This document shows, piece after piece, positions 1 through 8,136 of a DNA stretch of 64,000 nt. The position numbers and the translations under genes are program-made. The notes below the pieces were generated by a model. It was not told the DNA's origin. It worked only from the letters and a program-made list of their open reading frames with translations, and ran no database searches. The DNA is from Clostridiales bacterium. GTDB taxonomy: Bacteria > Bacillota > Clostridia > Oscillospirales > Acutalibacteraceae. Where the stretch lies: assembly GCA_022799115.1 (NCBI GenBank), contig JAAWNT010000012.1, forward strand, positions 19,743 to 83,742, read 5' to 3'. How positions within the stretch are numbered: the stretch's first letter is position 1; every line of letters starts with the position of its first letter.

Positions 1-560
1 GGCTTGAGATGCAGCAAATTAGCGCCCAAGGCGGTAACCATGGAGCATCGTCCGCCCGCATGCATGAATTCCAGGGTATCCAAGATAAAGCTGGCATGAC
101 TATAGGGTACCAAGGCGTTGATCTCTTTTTGAATTTCCGGGGCGGGCATCCCTTTCGCAATACGCTCAGCGGCTTCCATTACAAGCAATCCAATCCCAGT
201 GGAGAGATTGCAGGAATTAATGGGATAGACATGCCCCAATTCTTTTGCCGCAATGCAGCAATTTTGATAGGCGGCTGACAGGGCGGAGCCCAAATTCAAA
301 TGAATCACATCATACCCTTGCTGCACCCAATCTTTAAAATAGGCGATGTATTCCCCCACGCCAATGGCGGCGGTTTTGGGAAGGATCTTTTTTTCGCGAT
401 ATACGGAATATAGGTCTTCCGGCGTAACATCCACGCCGTCCTTATATTGTTGGTCGCCTAAAATGATATGAAAGGGATAATAATTCACAGAATATTTCTC
501 TTTTAATATGTCTCCAAGATCGCAGGTACTATCAGCGCTTAGAATAATCTTTCTCTCCAT
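1..560 (-). CDS. DegV family lipid-binding protein (C-terminus cut off by window edge)
   Basis: The minus strand opens with ATG at 558-560 behind a clear AGGAG Shine-Dalgarno and reads MERKIILSADSTCDLG, then runs open to base 1. The SADSTCDL opening, the KTAAIGVGEY segment (about residues 62-71), HLNLGSALSAAYQN (95-108) and LDTLEFMHAGGRCS (160-173) are those of the DegV family, which binds a fatty acid between two alpha/beta domains and, as the FakB type, presents it to a fatty acid kinase. About 187 residues are visible of a usual 280 or so. The canonical TSQPS segment reads KTAAIG here. No FakA or DAK partner is visible, so a role in fatty acid uptake is inferred from the family only. A promoter with an extended -10 lies just upstream. 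Confidence 0.88.
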   Translation of the reverse strand, partial: MERKIILSADSTCDLGDILKEKYSVNYYPFHIILGDQQYKDGVDVTPEDLYSVYREKKILPKTAAIGVGEYIAYFKDWVQQGYDVIHLNLGSALSAAYQNCCIAAKELGHVYPINSCNLSTGIGLLVMEAAERIAKGMPAPEIQKEINALVPYSHASFILDTLEFMHAGGRCSMVTALGANLLHLK

Positions 561-633
561 AAAATCTCCTTGTGTGACCCGATGTGGGAAATTGGAACAA
601 AGCATTTTAAGACTTCAATGAATCATGTTAAAG

Positions 634-662
634 ATTATACCATAAAATCCCCGTTAGAAAAG
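634..662 (-). promoter_or_regulatory. Putative sigma-A promoter of the degV gene (extended -10)
   Basis: On the minus strand TATAAT lies at 634-639, preceded by TGG (an extended -10). The -35 position, 17 nt further up, is a poor CTTTTC. It sits about 70 nt before the degV start. The weak -35 could be offset by the extended -10. Confidence 0.5.
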
Positions 663-665
663 CCC

Positions 666-2129
666 CTAAAATGAGTGTTGTGAAATTAATTGGGTTTTTT
701 CGCACCAAAGTTTCTCCGATAGGTCCACATAATAGGTGTGGGGATTCTCAAACCGCTTGACCTCATCCCAAAGACGATCGATTTGGTCGGAACAGTTTTG
801 CCGTATTTCTTCCAGGGAAGGCAGCTTGCAGCACCGTTTTCCATTCCGGAACAGAGGTATCCGGATATCCACCGCTCGAAAATTCTCCACCATTTTCCGT
901 TTGTAGATAAATTCCGGATCAAAAATTTCATAGGGTTTGGTATCGTCGATGATCTCATCAAATAACGTAATTACATCTGCGATGGCCTTGCCGGTTTCCC
1001 GGTCAAAAAGCCTCCATAGCTTTTTAAAGCACGGGTTGGTGATTTTGGAAACATTCTCACTGATCTTGATTTTGGGAATCATGGTTCCCTCCTTGCTTTG
1101 CGTGGCCACCAGTTTATAAACGCCGCCGAATACCGGCTCGGAAGAAGAGGTAATCAGCCGTTCTCCAACGCCAAAGTTGTCCACTTGCGCCCCTTGTATG
1201 AGCATATCTCGGATGATATATTCATCCAATGAATTGGATGCGCAAATTTTGCAGTCCTCAAACCCTGCATCGTCCAACATCTTTCGGGCCTTTTTGGAGA
1301 GATAGGTGATGTCACCGCTGTCGATCCGCACCCCGGCCGGCCGATACCCATTAGGAACCAGAACCTCGTTAAATACCTGTATAGCATTGGGAATTCCAGA
1401 CTTCAGCACGTTATAGGTATCCACCAAGAGAGTACAAGAACCGGGATAGGCTTTGGCGTATGCGCGAAAGGCGTCAATCTCCCGGTCAAACAGTTGAATC
1501 CAGCTGTGGGCCATGGTCCCCATAACTGGAATTTGAAAATCCCGGTCGGATAGGGTGCAGGCCGTACCAGCGCACCCGCCGATATAGGCAGCCCTGGCCC
1601 CTAGCACCGCGCCGTCATAGCCCTGCGCACGCCGGGATCCGAATTCCATCACCGCCCGTCCCAGGGAGGCCCGCACAATCCGATTGGCCTTGGTGGCAAT
1701 CAGGCTTTGATGGTTGATGGTAAGCAAAATCATAGTTTCTACAAATTGCGCTTGAATCACCGGGCCTCGCACGGTCACAATCGGCTCCCCGGGAAAGATC
1801 GGCGTCCCCTCCGGCACCGACCATACATCACATTCAAAGCGAAACTCGCCGAGATACCGCAAAAATTCCTCACAAAACAGGTTTTTGGCGCGAAGATACG
1901 CGATATCCTCCTGGGTAAACGACAGATTCTCCAGGTATTCCACCATCTGCTCAACGCCCGCCATAATGGCAAAGCCGCCGTGATCAGGAACCCGGCGAAA
2001 AAACATATCAAAGTAAGCGATGGTGTCCTGAAAGCCGTTTTCAAAATAGCCGTTGGCCATGGTAATCTCATAAAAATCAGTGAGCATGGTTAGATTTCTT
2101 TGCAATGTTTGGTTTTCCTCTTGCTTCAT
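666..2129 (-). CDS. pncB: Nicotinate phosphoribosyltransferase
   Basis: This 487-residue protein matches the type II nicotinate phosphoribosyltransferases, which join nicotinate and PRPP to make nicotinate mononucleotide with ATP hydrolysis, the entry step of the Preiss-Handler NAD salvage route. Visible family segments are MLTDFYEITMANGYFENG near the N-terminus (about 15-32), the EFGSRRAQG loop (about 162-170) and RIDSGD (about 269-274) in the phosphate-binding barrel. It starts with ATG 10 bp after the isochorismatase-like gene, so the two are one transcription unit: an amidase producing nicotinate followed by its consumer. The length is normal and no lesion is seen. The product acts in the cytoplasm. 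Confidence 0.95.
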   Translation of the reverse strand: MKQEENQTLQRNLTMLTDFYEITMANGYFENGFQDTIAYFDMFFRRVPDHGGFAIMAGVEQMVEYLENLSFTQEDIAYLRAKNLFCEEFLRYLGEFRFECDVWSVPEGTPIFPGEPIVTVRGPVIQAQFVETMILLTINHQSLIATKANRIVRASLGRAVMEFGSRRAQGYDGAVLGARAAYIGGCAGTACTLSDRDFQIPVMGTMAHSWIQLFDREIDAFRAYAKAYPGSCTLLVDTYNVLKSGIPNAIQVFNEVLVPNGYRPAGVRIDSGDITYLSKKARKMLDDAGFEDCKICASNSLDEYIIRDMLIQGAQVDNFGVGERLITSSSEPVFGGVYKLVATQSKEGTMIPKIKISENVSKITNPCFKKLWRLFDRETGKAIADVITLFDEIIDDTKPYEIFDPEFIYKRKMVENFRAVDIRIPLFRNGKRCCKLPSLEEIRQNCSDQIDRLWDEVKRFENPHTYYVDLSEKLWCEKTQLISQHSF

Positions 2130-2139
2130 TTTTTCTTCC

Positions 2140-2808
2140 TCATTCTATCATGGTGGAAACCAGTTCCACGCCGTTTAATTCCATTTCATAAAGAGCGGTC
2201 AAATTCATCAGATCGCCGTTGTGCATTCCCAGATCGTAGGTTTCTACCAGATCTATGGGAACAATCACCTTGCCAATGCGATTTTCTCGGTTAAAATCGG
2301 CCTTTAAGGCGATGGAAAATTGACTGATACAGATATCGGTGCAGTCTCCCACCACCAAATAATGATCGATTTGGGGGTGCTGGTTTCTCCAAAGAGAGAA
2401 CGTCGGCTCCAAAAAGCCGTTGGTGGAGTTTTTACAAATGGTCTGAAAGCGGCCGGACTGAGAAATCTCCATGGTTACTTCGCTCTCCGTGGTTCCGGCC
2501 AGGCAGTGTGGGGGATAAGAGAGGAATTCCGGACTGTCTGATGTGTGACAATCCGCAAACGCTAGACACAAAATTCCATAGCGTTGGCAGTGATTCAGCA
2601 GATTAGCCACCCTATGATTGATGGATTCCACACGTTTGCTGCTCATAGGCCCTTCTTTCACAAATCCATTGACCATATCCACGATGATGAGCGCTGTTTT
2701 CCCAGCCGGCAATGTTGAAAGTGAAAGCGGCTCCAGCTTAGAGAGATGATTCCATATCTCCATCAAGCTGCTTTGAAGTTTATCCCAATCAAAAACTCTT
2801 AGTTCCAT
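2140..2808 (-). CDS. Isochorismatase-family cysteine hydrolase, probable nicotinamidase
   Basis: This 222-residue protein has the isochorismatase fold. ALIIVDMVNGF (about residues 39-49) carries the catalytic Asp, KNSTNGF (about 125-131) the Lys, and GDCTDICISQF (about 154-164) the nucleophilic Cys. Its position directly upstream of pncB, 10 bp apart on the same strand, suggests it is the nicotinamidase that deamidates nicotinamide to nicotinate for NAD salvage. The N-terminal extension of about 37 residues before the first beta strand is longer than in classical PncA, so another amide substrate cannot be excluded. A good sigma-A promoter lies about 35 nt upstream of the start. Confidence 0.85.
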   Translation of the reverse strand: MELRVFDWDKLQSSLMEIWNHLSKLEPLSLSTLPAGKTALIIVDMVNGFVKEGPMSSKRVESINHRVANLLNHCQRYGILCLAFADCHTSDSPEFLSYPPHCLAGTTESEVTMEISQSGRFQTICKNSTNGFLEPTFSLWRNQHPQIDHYLVVGDCTDICISQFSIALKADFNRENRIGKVIVPIDLVETYDLGMHNGDLMNLTALYEMELNGVELVSTMIE

Positions 2809-2843
2809 ATATTACATACTTCCTTTTGTATCCTATTTTTTCC

Positions 2844-2872
2844 ATTATAACAACAGTCAAATAAAATCACAA
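2844..2872 (-). promoter_or_regulatory. Sigma-A promoter of the pncA-like/pncB unit
   Basis: On the minus strand TTGTGA (2867-2872) and TATAAT (2844-2849) are separated by exactly 17 nt, with the start codon about 35 nt below the -10. Confidence 0.7.
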
Positions 2873-3121
2873 ATATATTTCTAATTTTAAAGGCCCCCGT
2901 TCATATCTGTACAAAATTGCTGTTTTGCATAATTTATGATACAATATATGCCAATTGAATAAAATTAAAATCTCATAAAGAAATGAGAGACTCAACATCT
3001 TTCCAAGGATTCTATAGGCGAAACCGATAAAAGCCAAATTAAATTTAATAAAAAAACGTAAAATATACTTGCGGATCCAAGGGTTTTACAATAAAATTCA
3101 CATAACTCGTATTGATCTATG
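2873..3121. other. AT-rich divergent intergenic region
   Basis: No gene is seen between the divergent pncA-like and XRE promoters. A second plus-strand promoter-like pair, TTGCTG (2917-2922) and TACAAT (2940-2945) with a 17-nt spacer, lies far upstream of the XRE gene and could start a longer leader. A short inverted repeat (CTCAT and ATGAG around 2972-2990) is also present. Nothing else is recognisable. Confidence 0.4.
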
Positions 3122-3150
3122 TTGTCTTAATTGGTACAATATTATATAAT
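3122..3150 (+). promoter_or_regulatory. Sigma-A promoter of the small XRE regulator
   Basis: TTGTCT (3122-3127) and a perfect TATAAT (3145-3150) are 17 nt apart, about 60 nt before the XRE start codon. Confidence 0.75.
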
Positions 3151-3212
3151 ATAACAGAGAGTTGCTTCGTTTTTATAATAGAATATTTTATTTTGTATGG
3201 GAGTGGAAGGCA

Positions 3213-3461
3213 ATGAGATTGCGCAAGCAGGCTTTAGGCAACCGCAACTTGGTTGGAGCTCGTGTGGAATTGGCTCGCAAGCGGCAGGGCATGAAGCAAA
3301 AAGAGCTGCTGGCCCAGCTTCAGGTCAACGGAGTGGATATGAACGCTTCCGGTCTGTCAAAGCTGGAAGGACAAATTCGCTTTGTCACCGACATGGAGCT
3401 GGTAGCCCTTGCAGATATCTTAGAGGTATCTGTTGATTGGTTGCTTGGACGCGAGGATTAA
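3213..3461 (+). CDS. XRE/Cro-type helix-turn-helix regulator (small)
   Basis: This protein of about 82 residues has one helix-turn-helix of the lambda Cro/XRE type: LVGARVELARKRQGMKQKELLAQL, a second helix with SGLSKLEGQIR, and the closing VDWLLGRED typical of stand-alone XRE proteins. I chose ATG 3213, preceded by GGGAG, over the upstream in-frame TTG at 3162, because the alignable domain begins only after residue 9 of the shorter form. It is monocistronic, between its own promoter and a terminator. Its target is unknown. Neighbouring pncA-like/pncB on the opposite strand is one candidate, which is inference only. Confidence 0.8.
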   Translation: MRLRKQALGNRNLVGARVELARKRQGMKQKELLAQLQVNGVDMNASGLSKLEGQIRFVTDMELVALADILEVSVDWLLGRED

Positions 3462-3480
3462 ACAGAATACGTCAAAAGAG

Positions 3481-3515
3481 AAGGGCGCCTTGTTGTAGGG
3501 CGCTTTTTCTTTTTT
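3481..3515 (+). terminator. Rho-independent terminator after the XRE gene
   Basis: GGGCGCC and GGGCGC form a stem followed by the run TTTTTCTTTTTT, about 20 nt after the stop codon. Confidence 0.75.
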
Positions 3516-3579
3516 AATCTCATGAATAACGAATGCTCACCGCACATATGCTGACAGCAAAGAGGGGAGAGAGCGCGCC

Positions 3580-4635
3580 ATGCTCCTATCATCCAACCAA
3601 AAAGATAAGCTTCTGTTGCTTCTGTTCCTTGTGCTCTATACCCTGTTCTTTGTGCTGCTATGCGCCGCAATGAAGTATTTGTTTCCCTTTCTTGCCGGTA
3701 TGCTAACCGCCTTGCTGCTTCAACCGCTTGTTCGATTTATGACGGTTCATCTGCGCCTGAAAAGGGGAGCCGCTTCGTTCATCGGGACATTGGCGGCTTT
3801 CTTTCTTGTGTTTGGATTGCTCTTTTGGATCTGCTGCGGCCTGGTTTCCGAGATCAAATCGTTGATCGATTGGATCTCCCAATGGGACTGGAAACCTGTC
3901 GAACGGCTCTTAGACCGCATCAACATCTACATTGGAACTATCGACGCCCACTATCTGGAGGAAAATAAGGAGCAGCTTTTATCTATGGCCGGCAACAGTA
4001 TTGTGTTGCTCACCAAACTGCTGTCGGGGCTGGTTTCGTTTCTAACCTCAATACCCGCTGTTTTTACCATGGTGTTAGTCATGATCGCCTCCACCTATTT
4101 TTTTACAAAGGATCTGGAACGCATAAAAGCCTGGTTGATCTCACATTTTACTCGCTCCACCGCCACCCGGATTAGCAAAGCAGCCACCCAAGGCGTCTCT
4201 GTTATGGGAAAATGTTTATCCTCGTATCTGCTGTTATACCTTGTTACCTTTATAGAGTCGCTGATTCTCTTTTTGCTCTTAAAAACTCCATACCCTCTGG
4301 TATTGAGCCTATTGGCGGGGATTGCCGATTTAATCCCCATTCTGGGCCCGGGCGCCGTCTATTTTCCTTTGGCGGTCAGCCAATGGATACAGGGCAAACC
4401 GACAACCACTCTGGCCCTAGCCATTGCCTGGCTGGTGATAACCATAATCCGTCAGATTCTAGAACCCAAATTGGTATCTTCCTCGGTGGAGATTCATCCT
4501 TTGTGTATGCTTGCAGCTCTTTATTTCGCATTGGCTGCGGGAAATTTTCTGGTTCTCCTCTATTTTACCCTGATGTTTATTCTCTATCAGATTTTAAAAA
4601 AAGTAGAGCTTTTACCCCCGCTTTTTTCCAAATAA
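3580..4635 (+). CDS. ytvI: AI-2E/PerM-family membrane protein, probable sporulation protein YtvI
   Basis: This 351-residue multi-pass membrane protein belongs to the UPF0118/AI-2E transporter family. About eight hydrophobic segments are visible: two at the N-terminus (about 11-50), one at about 62-88, one at about 150-175, and a cluster from about 210 to 340 containing the family signature LLAGIADLIPILGPGAVYFP (about 246-265). In spore formers of this class the member with this length and layout is usually YtvI, a sporulation integral membrane protein of unknown biochemical role. That fits the cwlD and yunB homologues elsewhere in the window. The start ATG at 3580 follows a GGGGAGAG Shine-Dalgarno. 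It appears monocistronic. Confidence 0.75.
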   Translation: MLLSSNQKDKLLLLLFLVLYTLFFVLLCAAMKYLFPFLAGMLTALLLQPLVRFMTVHLRLKRGAASFIGTLAAFFLVFGLLFWICCGLVSEIKSLIDWISQWDWKPVERLLDRINIYIGTIDAHYLEENKEQLLSMAGNSIVLLTKLLSGLVSFLTSIPAVFTMVLVMIASTYFFTKDLERIKAWLISHFTRSTATRISKAATQGVSVMGKCLSSYLLLYLVTFIESLILFLLLKTPYPLVLSLLAGIADLIPILGPGAVYFPLAVSQWIQGKPTTTLALAIAWLVITIIRQILEPKLVSSSVEIHPLCMLAALYFALAAGNFLVLLYFTLMFILYQILKKVELLPPLFSK

Positions 4636-5071
4636 GAGGGGAGAAGTCGGAACGCTGATCTCTTTTCCTGCCCAAAAACGAAAGAGAGAACCAAAATCAC
4701 CCAGCGAGCATTTTTATAATCTGCCTTGTGGGTAAGGCCGGCGATCTCAAAAAGAGAAAGCGCCTGGGCCGATTAAACGATATTTTTCCAACGCAGCTTT
4801 GTTTATACAAGAAAACCCATAAATCATACTTCCGGCAAAGCCAAAGGGTGAAATCGATCTTTTTAAAGGGCGTTTCTGCTTCCTGCCAAGTCTATCCTGA
4901 CTTTCTGGTTGGACCATTCGTATCTCGGCTTGGCTCATACTTGGAAGCGAATGCTTTTTTGCGGAGCGCCGCTTTCGATACCGCTAAAGAGCAAATCAAT
5001 AAAAACTCTACTCAGAAAACCAATGCCTTTTCAAGAATTAGAACCGCATTTGCGGGCGTCTTTAAGAATAC
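4636..5071. other. 436-bp gap with no supported gene
   Basis: Open frames exist on both strands (a plus frame from 4728 that runs into the rnpB terminator and a short minus frame at 4747-4938), but none has a good ribosome binding site or a recognisable domain. I see no RNA motif I can name. It could be decayed coding DNA. Confidence 0.4.
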
Positions 5072-5117
5072 AAAAAGTGCCGAAAACCCCGTTTCCATGG
5101 ATTTTCGGCACTTTTTT
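5072..5117 (-). terminator. Strong bidirectional terminator at the 3' end of rnpB
   Basis: A perfect stem AAAAAGTGCCGAAAA / TTTTCGGCACTTTTT flanks a 16-nt loop. It has a T-run on both strands and lies about 10 nt beyond the RNase P RNA 3' end. Confidence 0.85.
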
Positions 5118-5127
5118 GTTCAAAGGA

Positions 5128-5475
5128 TGCGACCAGGCCTATAAGCCGAGTTCTGTCGTGAACAGCCATCTATCTTGGCCGGGCGTTACCGCCACGGCTC
5201 AGTGCCACCTTCTCGGAACGCGCCGGGCCGACGCTGTTAGTTCCTCTGCGGTGTTGCTCCGGATAGGGTTTGCAGAGCCGCGCAGTCTCCTGCGCGCTGG
5301 TGAGCTCTTACCTCGCCTTTCCACCCTTACCGCAAAATGCGGCGGTATCTCTCTGTTGCACTTTCCCTAGGGTCGCCCCCGGCGGCGGTTAGCCGTTATC
5401 CTGCCCTGTGGAGCTCGGACTTTCCTCGCGTACGTCCTTTCGGAACCATACCCGCGGCTGTCCAGCCTGCTCGCA
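5128..5475 (-). ncRNA. rnpB: RNase P RNA, bacterial class A
   Basis: The catalytic RNA of RNase P matures the 5' ends of tRNAs. Read on the minus strand, it carries the universally conserved parts in order: the 5' end GAGCAGGCTGGACAGCCGCG, the CR-I block GAGGAAAGTCCGAGCTCC, the CAGGGCAGGATAACGGCTAA stretch, AGGGTGGAAAGGCGAGGTAAGAG in the middle (about 5315-5340), ACAGAACTCGGCTTATAGG near the 3' end, and complementary termini. The length of about 348 nt is normal. The 5' end is placed by the promoter (expected start near 5475) and the 3' end is approximate. Apparent ORFs crossing this region are artefacts. Confidence 0.96.
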
Positions 5476-5481
5476 TTTTTT

Positions 5482-5510
5482 ATTTTAGTATACTACAGGT
5501 TCAGTGTCAA
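5482..5510 (-). promoter_or_regulatory. Strong sigma-A promoter of rnpB
   Basis: On the minus strand a perfect TTGACA (5505-5510) and TAAAAT (5482-5487) are spaced 17 nt apart. The predicted start coincides with the conserved RNase P RNA 5' end. Confidence 0.9.
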
Positions 5511-5529
5511 TATTTTATTACGCCTCTTG

Positions 5530-5558
5530 TTGATATTTTGGGAATATAAAAGTATAAT
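5530..5558 (+). promoter_or_regulatory. Sigma-A promoter of murD
   Basis: TTGATA (5530-5535) and TATAAT (5553-5558) are 17 nt apart and diverge from the rnpB promoter. It gives murD a leader of about 70 nt. Confidence 0.8.
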
Positions 5559-5635
5559 AATACCTATTGCAGTGATAAATTGTTGCCGGTGAAATCCGTT
5601 CGCCGGTCTAATTTTACGCTTTGGGGGTTACAAAC

Positions 5636-7039
5636 ATGGGTCAAACAAATGAAAATCGCATGGAACGTTTTTTTGAGGAGATGCGTGGAAAGCGAATCGC
5701 CTTCTGCGGGATTGGCGGCAGTAATCTTCCGCTTATTGAGATGTTCCGCAGCAAAGGCGCCAGCGTGATGGCCTGTGATAGAAAGACAAGGGAGCAATTA
5801 GGCGGTAAAGCGGAACAGTTAGAGCGGGAGGGCGTTTCGCTGTGCCTGGGTCCCGACTATTTAAAACAGATAGATGCAGACATTATTTTCCGTACCCCAG
5901 GGATGCGGTACCATATGCCTGAACTGGAACAAGCCCGCGACAATGGGACGGTTGTCACTTCGGAGATGGAAGTATTTTTTGATCTTTGCCCCTGCAAAAT
6001 TGTAGCGGTAACAGGCAGCGACGGAAAAACCACCACCACCACGATTTTATCCGAAATGCTCAAGGCCGCGGGAAAGACTGTGCATCTAGGGGGCAATATC
6101 GGTCGTCCCTTGCTGCCCGATGTAGAATCCATCTCGCCGGATGACGTGGCTGTGGTAGAGCTTTCCAGCTTTCAGCTGATCTCTATGCGCAAAAGCCCGG
6201 ATATCGCGGTGGTTACCAATGTTACGCCGAATCACTTGGACATACATAAGGATATGGCGGAATATATCGACGCAAAAAAGAACATCCTTATCCATCAAAA
6301 CGCCTTTGGGCGGGCGGTGTTGAATCTTGACAACGATATCACCAAGGGTTTTGTAAGCGCTGTCAGAGGAGAAACCTTGCTGTTCAGTCGCAGGAATCCC
6401 TGTAAAAACGGCGCATGGCTTCGTGAAGACGGCGCCTTAATGATGTCATACCGCGGACAGGATATCCCGGTTATCAAGGCGGAAGAAATTCTGATTCCCG
6501 GAGCCCACAATGTGGAGAATTATTTGGCCGCCATGTCCGCGCTGTGGGGAATCGTGCCGCCCGAAACGATGGCCCAAGTGGCTAAGCGTTTTGCAGGCGT
6601 AGAGCACCGCACCGAACTGGTGCGGGAACGAAACGGCGTGCGCTATTATAACGACTCCATCGCATCCAGCCCCACCCGTTGTATCTCCGGTACCCTGTCC
6701 CTTTTCTCGCAAAAGATTCTTTTAATCGCAGGCGGTTATGATAAGAAAATTCCGTTCGATGTATTGGGTCCTGTTATTGTGGATAAAGTTAAGTTGTTGA
6801 TCCTCCTGGGCGACACATCGGATAAAATTGAGCAGGCTGTTAAAAACGCCTCCTCTTACTATAAAGGAAATCCGGAAATCCTGCGTGTAAACACCATGGA
6901 AGAGGCCGTGCAAACCGCCGCCTCTTATGCTCAAAAAGGTGACGTAGTCGCCTTATCTCCCGCTTGCGCAAGCTTTGACCTTTACCCAAACTTCGAAGCT
7001 CGGGGCAACCACTTTAAACAACTGGTGAATCAATTGTAA
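5636..7039 (+). CDS. murD: UDP-N-acetylmuramoyl-L-alanine--D-glutamate ligase
   Basis: This protein of about 467 residues adds D-glutamate to UDP-MurNAc-L-alanine in cytoplasmic peptidoglycan precursor synthesis. It shows the Mur-ligase layout: an N-terminal nucleotide-sugar domain with GIGGSNLPLIEMF, the ATP loop VTGSDGKTTTTT (about residues 126-137), VTNVTPNHLDIH (about 194-205), and the C-terminal domain with EHRTELV, YNDSIASSPTR and LSPACASFDLYPNFEARG. The Asn-Asp-Ser and Ser-Phe-Asp motifs are MurD signatures. I chose ATG 5636, preceded by GGGGG, over the in-frame TTG at 5621. Unusually it stands alone rather than in a dcw cluster; the following peptidase starts 78 bp later. Confidence 0.95.
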   Translation: MGQTNENRMERFFEEMRGKRIAFCGIGGSNLPLIEMFRSKGASVMACDRKTREQLGGKAEQLEREGVSLCLGPDYLKQIDADIIFRTPGMRYHMPELEQARDNGTVVTSEMEVFFDLCPCKIVAVTGSDGKTTTTTILSEMLKAAGKTVHLGGNIGRPLLPDVESISPDDVAVVELSSFQLISMRKSPDIAVVTNVTPNHLDIHKDMAEYIDAKKNILIHQNAFGRAVLNLDNDITKGFVSAVRGETLLFSRRNPCKNGAWLREDGALMMSYRGQDIPVIKAEEILIPGAHNVENYLAAMSALWGIVPPETMAQVAKRFAGVEHRTELVRERNGVRYYNDSIASSPTRCISGTLSLFSQKILLIAGGYDKKIPFDVLGPVIVDKVKLLILLGDTSDKIEQAVKNASSYYKGNPEILRVNTMEEAVQTAASYAQKGDVVALSPACASFDLYPNFEARGNHFKQLVNQL

Positions 7040-7116
7040 ACAACAAAAAATAATGCATGTCTCCGTTGTTACAATAATATGAATACCCAGACTCCAGAAA
7101 GGATGAAAAAATTTAC

Positions 7117-8136
7117 ATGATAGATTTGCTTCGCCGTCTGTGCGACGCGCCGGGTTCCTCCGGAGATGAAAGCTCCGCCGCACAGACGGTCAAAGAAATG
7201 TTCTCGCCTTATGGAAAGGCGTCCGTCGATCTGTTTGGCAATGTCATTGTCAATATGGGAAATCCAAATGCAACCAAACACATTTTACTGGATGCGCATT
7301 TAGATCAAATTGGATTGGTGGTCACCCACATTGATGACGAGGGTTTTATAAAGGCGGCGCCCTGTGGCGGGATAGACCGCAGAGTCCTCATGGGAAGCCG
7401 GGTTAAGCTCTATGGAAAGCAGGTTGTATCCGGGATTGTTTGCTGCATGCCTCCCCATTTGACAAATGGCGGGGAAGACAAAATCCCTCCAATGGATCAA
7501 TTGGCCATTGATACCGGACTTCCGGCCAAAACCGTCAAAGACATCCTCTCTCCCGGCGACAGAATTTTATTTGCTTCATCCCTAAAAAAGCTTTTGGGAA
7601 ATCGGGTTACGGCTCCTGCTTTGGACAATCGAGCGGGCGTTGCGTCTTTAATTCGCTGTGCTCAGATCCTGTCAAATCAAGATCTGTCCTGCCGCGTGTC
7701 CTTTTTATGCAGCGCACAGGAGGAAACCGGGGGCGCGGGCGCCAAGACCGCTTCCTATGCTTTGCATCCCGACGAAGCGATTATGGTTGACGTTAGCTTT
7801 GGAGAACAGCCTGGCGTAACCTTAGAAAAATCGGCAAAATTGGGAGGGGGCACGATGATTGGGATCGCCCCGACTCTTTCTAGAGAGATATCCAATCGAC
7901 TTTTGGAATTGGCCAAAGAGAATGCCATTCCCTATCAGTTGGAAGTCATGGGAGGAGGCACGGGAACCAACGCGGATGAGGTTTCCACCGCACGGGGAGG
8001 CGTGCCGTCCGGGCTGCTTTCCATTCCTCTGCGCAATATGCATACCCAGGCGGAGCTTATCGACCTTAGCGATATTGAAAGCACTGCACAGCTTTTAGCG
8101 GACTATGTAACAAAAGGAGGGATGAGCCGTGCCTGA
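7117..8136 (+). CDS. M42-family metallo-aminopeptidase (first of a tandem pair)
   Basis: This 339-residue cytoplasmic aminopeptidase belongs to the M42 (FrvX/glutamyl aminopeptidase/TET) family, which trims peptides with two metal ions in large oligomeric shells. Metal-site segments seen are LLDAHLDQIGLVV (His near 57), ALDNRAGVASLI (Asp near 170), CSAQEETGGAGA (catalytic and ligand Glu), MVDVSFGEQPG (Asp near 224) and RNMHTQAE (His). ATG 7117 follows an AGGATG-like site 11 bp upstream. Its 3' end overlaps the next M42 gene by 8 bp, indicating translational coupling. The two paralogues differ enough to suggest different peptide preferences or a mixed complex, which is inference. Confidence 0.9.
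   Translation: MIDLLRRLCDAPGSSGDESSAAQTVKEMFSPYGKASVDLFGNVIVNMGNPNATKHILLDAHLDQIGLVVTHIDDEGFIKAAPCGGIDRRVLMGSRVKLYGKQVVSGIVCCMPPHLTNGGEDKIPPMDQLAIDTGLPAKTVKDILSPGDRILFASSLKKLLGNRVTAPALDNRAGVASLIRCAQILSNQDLSCRVSFLCSAQEETGGAGAKTASYALHPDEAIMVDVSFGEQPGVTLEKSAKLGGGTMIGIAPTLSREISNRLLELAKENAIPYQLEVMGGGTGTNADEVSTARGGVPSGLLSIPLRNMHTQAELIDLSDIESTAQLLADYVTKGGMSRA

Noticed and set aside
4640..4938. Minus-strand fragments such as NKAALEKYRLIGPGAFSF and, in another frame, EIAGLTHKADYKNARWVI
   Set aside because: They might be a frameshifted relic, but I recognise no family and could not join the frames convincingly.
4728..5144. 138-codon open frame on the plus strand
   Set aside because: It runs through the rnpB terminator into the RNase P RNA gene, lacks a ribosome binding site and resembles no protein.
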